Assembly (NCBI GenBank): GCA_037141915.1
Contig: JBAXBP010000037.1
Location: 1-23,967, forward strand
Length of the DNA: 23,967 nucleotides
Reading direction: 5' to 3'
DNA from: CAIRDP01 sp037141915
GTDB lineage: Bacteria > Bacteroidota > Bacteroidia > Bacteroidales > FEN-979
The notes beneath the pieces were generated by a model. The model did no database searches, had not been told where the DNA came from, and saw only the letters and a program-made list of their open reading frames with translations. Both the position numbers and the translations under genes were made by a program. Below are positions 21,503-23,967 of this stretch, piece by piece. Numbering within the stretch: the stretch's first letter is position 1; each line of letters starts with the position of its first letter.

Positions 21503-23857
21503 CTATTTAAATACGACGACTGTAATTCCGCTGCCACCCCTTTCGAGAAGCTCGTCCTTCGTGCTTTTGACCTCTTTTACCGAGCGCAGGTAATCCCTTG
21601 TTACCTGCCTCAGTACTCCGTTCCCCTTCCCGTGAAGTATCCTCACTTCGGGGATGGAAAGCATGACTGCATCATCGATATAAAGCTGCAGCATGGAGAT
21701 GCATTCTTCAACCCGTTTTCCCCTCAGGTCAAGGGTAAGCTGGAAGTCCTGGAGCTTGCGGTGCATGTCGTCGAGATATGACTGGTACTGCCTGTTTTTC
21801 GGGCTTAGCGGGACGAACATTTCCTGGTTTGCAGGGGCTGTTGATGGCGGTCTTTTCACTACCGAAGGTTTGGACGAGGGCTCCTCAGCTTTTTCATTCC
21901 TTTCGAGGGAGACCGGGCTCACTTCCTCTTCGAGTTTCTTCTTTAGTTCCTTAAGCCCCGACCTTGCCGTTTTTGTCTTCTCTTTTTCGGCTTCGGCTTC
22001 CTTGATTTCCTTAATGGTTTTTTCGATCGCTTTGTTTGCATCGGTAACCATCTTCAGAGCTTCCAGCCGCGCATTTTGAATGATCTCCTTTTTAGATTTT
22101 TCAAGTTCGCCTGTAAGCTTTTCATATTTTATGATCAGTTCTCCCAGGAAGTCATCGGCAACGCTGACCTCTGATGATTTACGGCTTATTTCCTCTTTTT
22201 CTGTCTCAAGGTCCTGGATCTGCTTTTCAAAATTCAGCTGGCTGTGACCGGTAATATTCCTTGCTTTCTCGAGTATGTCCCCCGGGAAACCGATCTGGGA
22301 AGCTATTTCGAAGGCGAAGGAGTTGCCGGGCTTTCCTTTTTTCAGGCGGTAAAGCGGTTTCAGCTTCTTTGAATCATATAACATAGCAGCGTTTACTATT
22401 CCCCTGACTTTCCCTGCAAGGAGTTTAAGATTGGAATAATGCGTTGTTATAATCCCGTATGTTCCCTTGTCGGACAAGGCTTCCAGACAGGCTTCCGCCA
22501 TGGCGCCTCCCTGTGAGGGATCTGTTCCTGAACCGAATTCATCAATAAGGAGAAGGCAGCTGTCATCCGCATTCTCAAGAAAAAATTTAAGGTTGAGAAG
22601 CTTGGAAGTATAGGTGCTAAGGTCGTTGTCTATGGACTGCTCATCACCTATATCAATAAACATCTTTTTGAAGACAAGGAATTCCGAATCTTCCCTCACC
22701 GGGGGCAGAAGTCCGCACTGGAACATATATTGCAGGAGCCCTGCCGTTTTGAGGCATACCGATTTCCCGCCTGCATTGGGTCCGGAAATAATCAGGATCC
22801 TCTCATCGCCCTCGAGTTCAAGGTCGAGGGGGACAACGGTCTTGCCGATCTTTTTAAAATGAAGGAAGAGGTTTGGGTGGATGGCCTGGTACCATTTGAA
22901 CCCGGTCTTTGTTGCTGATTTTTGCCGGGAAGGCTGGGACAGTGTAAACTTCGGCAGCACACCTGAAATTTCCCTTGCAAACAGGGCTTTGGCTCTGATA
23001 AAATCAACGGTACCCATGAAATTATAAAGGCTGATGAGGTTCTCCTTTTCAGGCCTGAGTTCGTCGGTAAAAGCAATCAGTATCCTTATGATCTCCCGCT
23101 TTTCGGCATACTCGATTTCACGGATCTCATTATTCGTTTCGAAAATGGCAGCAGGTTCAACATAGACTGTGTGACCTGTTGCTGATTCGTCATGCACATA
23201 ACCGCTGATCTTGCGTTTATGGGCGCTAAGCATAGGGATAACCAGGCGGCCGCTGCGGATTGTCACTTCTGCATCTTCAGGGGTCCAGCCCGATTGCCTT
23301 GCAACTTTCAGGTCGTGATGTATCTTGTGTTCCACGCTGGCCAGCTTGAACGCTTTTTCCTTTCTCAGTTTTGAAAGTTCGGGTGAAGCATTGTCTTTTA
23401 CCTCTGAACGCTCATCAAGTATCTTGTCGATGCGGTGGACCAGGCTGTCGGGGATCATGAGTGCAGTGCTGTCGGTAATGCAAGAGTTGATCTGTTCATA
23501 CAGCAGGGGATAGGTTTCCTGCCTTGCAGAGAAAAACCGGATCAGCGAGGAAACGGTATGCAAGGACAGCCTTAGCTCCGAAATCGTTTCTTCTTCGAGA
23601 TAAGTCCCGGGTATCGTAATCCTTTTCAGTTCGGGTATCAGGTCGTAGTAATCCTGGGCGGGAAAACCTTCTTCAAAATTCAGGATATTCAGCATCTCCC
23701 CCGCGAGTTGTAATTTTAAATAAATCTCATTCTGATCGGTGGAGAAAGTTATTTCCGAAACAAGACGTTTCCCTATGGAAGACAGGCAGTTAGATTTAAG
23801 CAGTTCCCTGATGTTATCAAAGCCGAGCTTATTTTCAAAAGAAGTTGGATAAAGCAT
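21503..23857 (-). CDS. mutS2: MutS2 (endonuclease/ribosome-rescue ATPase)
   Basis: Encodes 784 residues, normal for MutS2. The N-terminal ~330 residues match MutS core and clamp helices. The ABC-type ATPase carries Walker A GPNAGGKS at 359-366 and Walker B LLLIDEFGSGTDPSQGG near 436. A charged coiled coil follows at ~520-660. The C-terminal Smr domain holds LDLRGKRVEEC near 713 and HGKGNGVLR near 750, both needed for Smr nuclease activity in family members. It lacks the MutS mismatch-recognition domain. Known roles in the family are suppression of recombination and, in Bacillus, splitting of collided ribosomes; which applies here is open. A -7 box ends four bases before the start. Confidence 0.96.
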   Translation of the reverse strand: MLYPTSFENKLGFDNIRELLKSNCLSSIGKRLVSEITFSTDQNEIYLKLQLAGEMLNILNFEEGFPAQDYYDLIPELKRITIPGTYLEEETISELRLSLHTVSSLIRFFSARQETYPLLYEQINSCITDSTALMIPDSLVHRIDKILDERSEVKDNASPELSKLRKEKAFKLASVEHKIHHDLKVARQSGWTPEDAEVTIRSGRLVIPMLSAHKRKISGYVHDESATGHTVYVEPAAIFETNNEIREIEYAEKREIIRILIAFTDELRPEKENLISLYNFMGTVDFIRAKALFAREISGVLPKFTLSQPSRQKSATKTGFKWYQAIHPNLFLHFKKIGKTVVPLDLELEGDERILIISGPNAGGKSVCLKTAGLLQYMFQCGLLPPVREDSEFLVFKKMFIDIGDEQSIDNDLSTYTSKLLNLKFFLENADDSCLLLIDEFGSGTDPSQGGAMAEACLEALSDKGTYGIITTHYSNLKLLAGKVRGIVNAAMLYDSKKLKPLYRLKKGKPGNSFAFEIASQIGFPGDILEKARNITGHSQLNFEKQIQDLETEKEEISRKSSEVSVADDFLGELIIKYEKLTGELEKSKKEIIQNARLEALKMVTDANKAIEKTIKEIKEAEAEKEKTKTARSGLKELKKKLEEEVSPVSLERNEKAEEPSSKPSVVKRPPSTAPANQEMFVPLSPKNRQYQSYLDDMHRKLQDFQLTLDLRGKRVEECISMLQLYIDDAVMLSIPEVRILHGKGNGVLRQVTRDYLRSVKEVKSTKDELLERGGSGITVVVFK

Positions 23858-23861
23858 TCCG

Positions 23862-23869
23862 CAAAATTA
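23862..23869 (-). promoter_or_regulatory. -7 box immediately before mutS2
   Basis: TAATTTTG on the minus strand ends four bases before the mutS2 ATG, implying a leaderless or near-leaderless mRNA. It is back-to-back with a plus-strand box 9 bases away, so the two promoters overlap. Confidence 0.5.
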
Positions 23870-23878
23870 AAAAAAATG

Positions 23879-23886
23879 TACCTTTG
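23879..23886 (+). promoter_or_regulatory. Bacteroidota -7 box for the gene entering at the right edge
   Basis: TACCTTTG followed by GCAG, 56 bases before the ATG at 23943. The leader contains a short hairpin (TCGATT-CAC-AATCGA, 23898-23912). Confidence 0.6.
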
Positions 23887-23942
23887 CAGTCTGTTAATCG
23901 ATTCACAATCGAAAGAAATAAAATCTTAAAAATCAACATATT

Positions 23943-23967
23943 ATGACTAAAATTAAAAAATACTTGA
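23943..23967 (+). CDS. Start of a gene cut by the window edge
   Basis: An ATG with eight readable codons (MTKIKKYL), preceded by a good -7 box and an AT-rich leader. Too little is visible to name the product. Confidence 0.5.

Noticed and set aside
23898..23912. Six-bp hairpin with a 3-base loop in the leader of the last gene
   Set aside because: Too short to call as a regulatory element without conservation data.

Overview
The window looks like chromosomal DNA from a Bacteroidota bacterium, most likely an uncultured or environmental Bacteroidales-like lineage (the order is my inference). Three large exported proteins end in type IX secretion (T9SS) C-terminal sorting domains. Nearly every gene start lacks a Shine-Dalgarno sequence, and many upstream regions carry the Bacteroidota -7 box TAnnTTTG, three times with a well-spaced TTG or TTTG -33 element. 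The gene content (EngB, S20, MutS2, methylmalonyl-CoA-type carboxylase, glycine-lipid-type acyltransferases) fits. I see no phage, insertion sequence, CRISPR array or origin.

Layout. 21-4395 holds two tandem T9SS cargo proteins, a BNR/Asp-box beta-propeller and a four-repeat FN3-like protein, closed by a strong bidirectional terminator. 4447-6612 holds pyrE, divergent from a NUDIX hydrolase and an uncharacterised conserved protein. 6649-11206 is a compact same-strand series: polysaccharide-deacetylase-like protein, GNAT-like acyltransferase, ketoacyl-ACP synthase III, stand-alone acyl carrier protein and SDR ketoreductase. I read it as a candidate dedicated 3-hydroxyacyl (or 3-ketoacyl) supply and transfer system, with no glycosyltransferases in view. 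11335-12681 is a DNRLRE/PKD/T9SS surface protein. After a 534-bp gap with little coding potential, 13216-15142 encodes an endonuclease/exonuclease/phosphatase-family lipoprotein followed by a small putative outer-membrane barrel.

15160-15547 carries the tail of a broken receiver domain and a tRNA-Glu(UUC) with its own promoter and terminator. 15754-16762 encodes an AT-hook, histone-H1-like protein and ribosomal protein S20. 16774-18710 holds divergent acyltransferases matching the two-step glycine-lipid pathway (GlsB-like N-acyltransferase, GlsA-like O-acyltransferase), with engB directly after the latter. On the minus strand follow a carboxyltransferase beta subunit plus biotin carrier protein, then mutS2. 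The window ends eight codons into another plus-strand gene.

The genes with the most to say about the cell are envelope-related: T9SS cargo, a surface lipoprotein, amino-acid-lipid synthesis and the KAS III/ACP/SDR/acyltransferase/deacetylase set. Two genes (glsA-like and mutS2) have a TAnnTTTG box ending four bases before the start codon, which would give leaderless or nearly leaderless transcripts.
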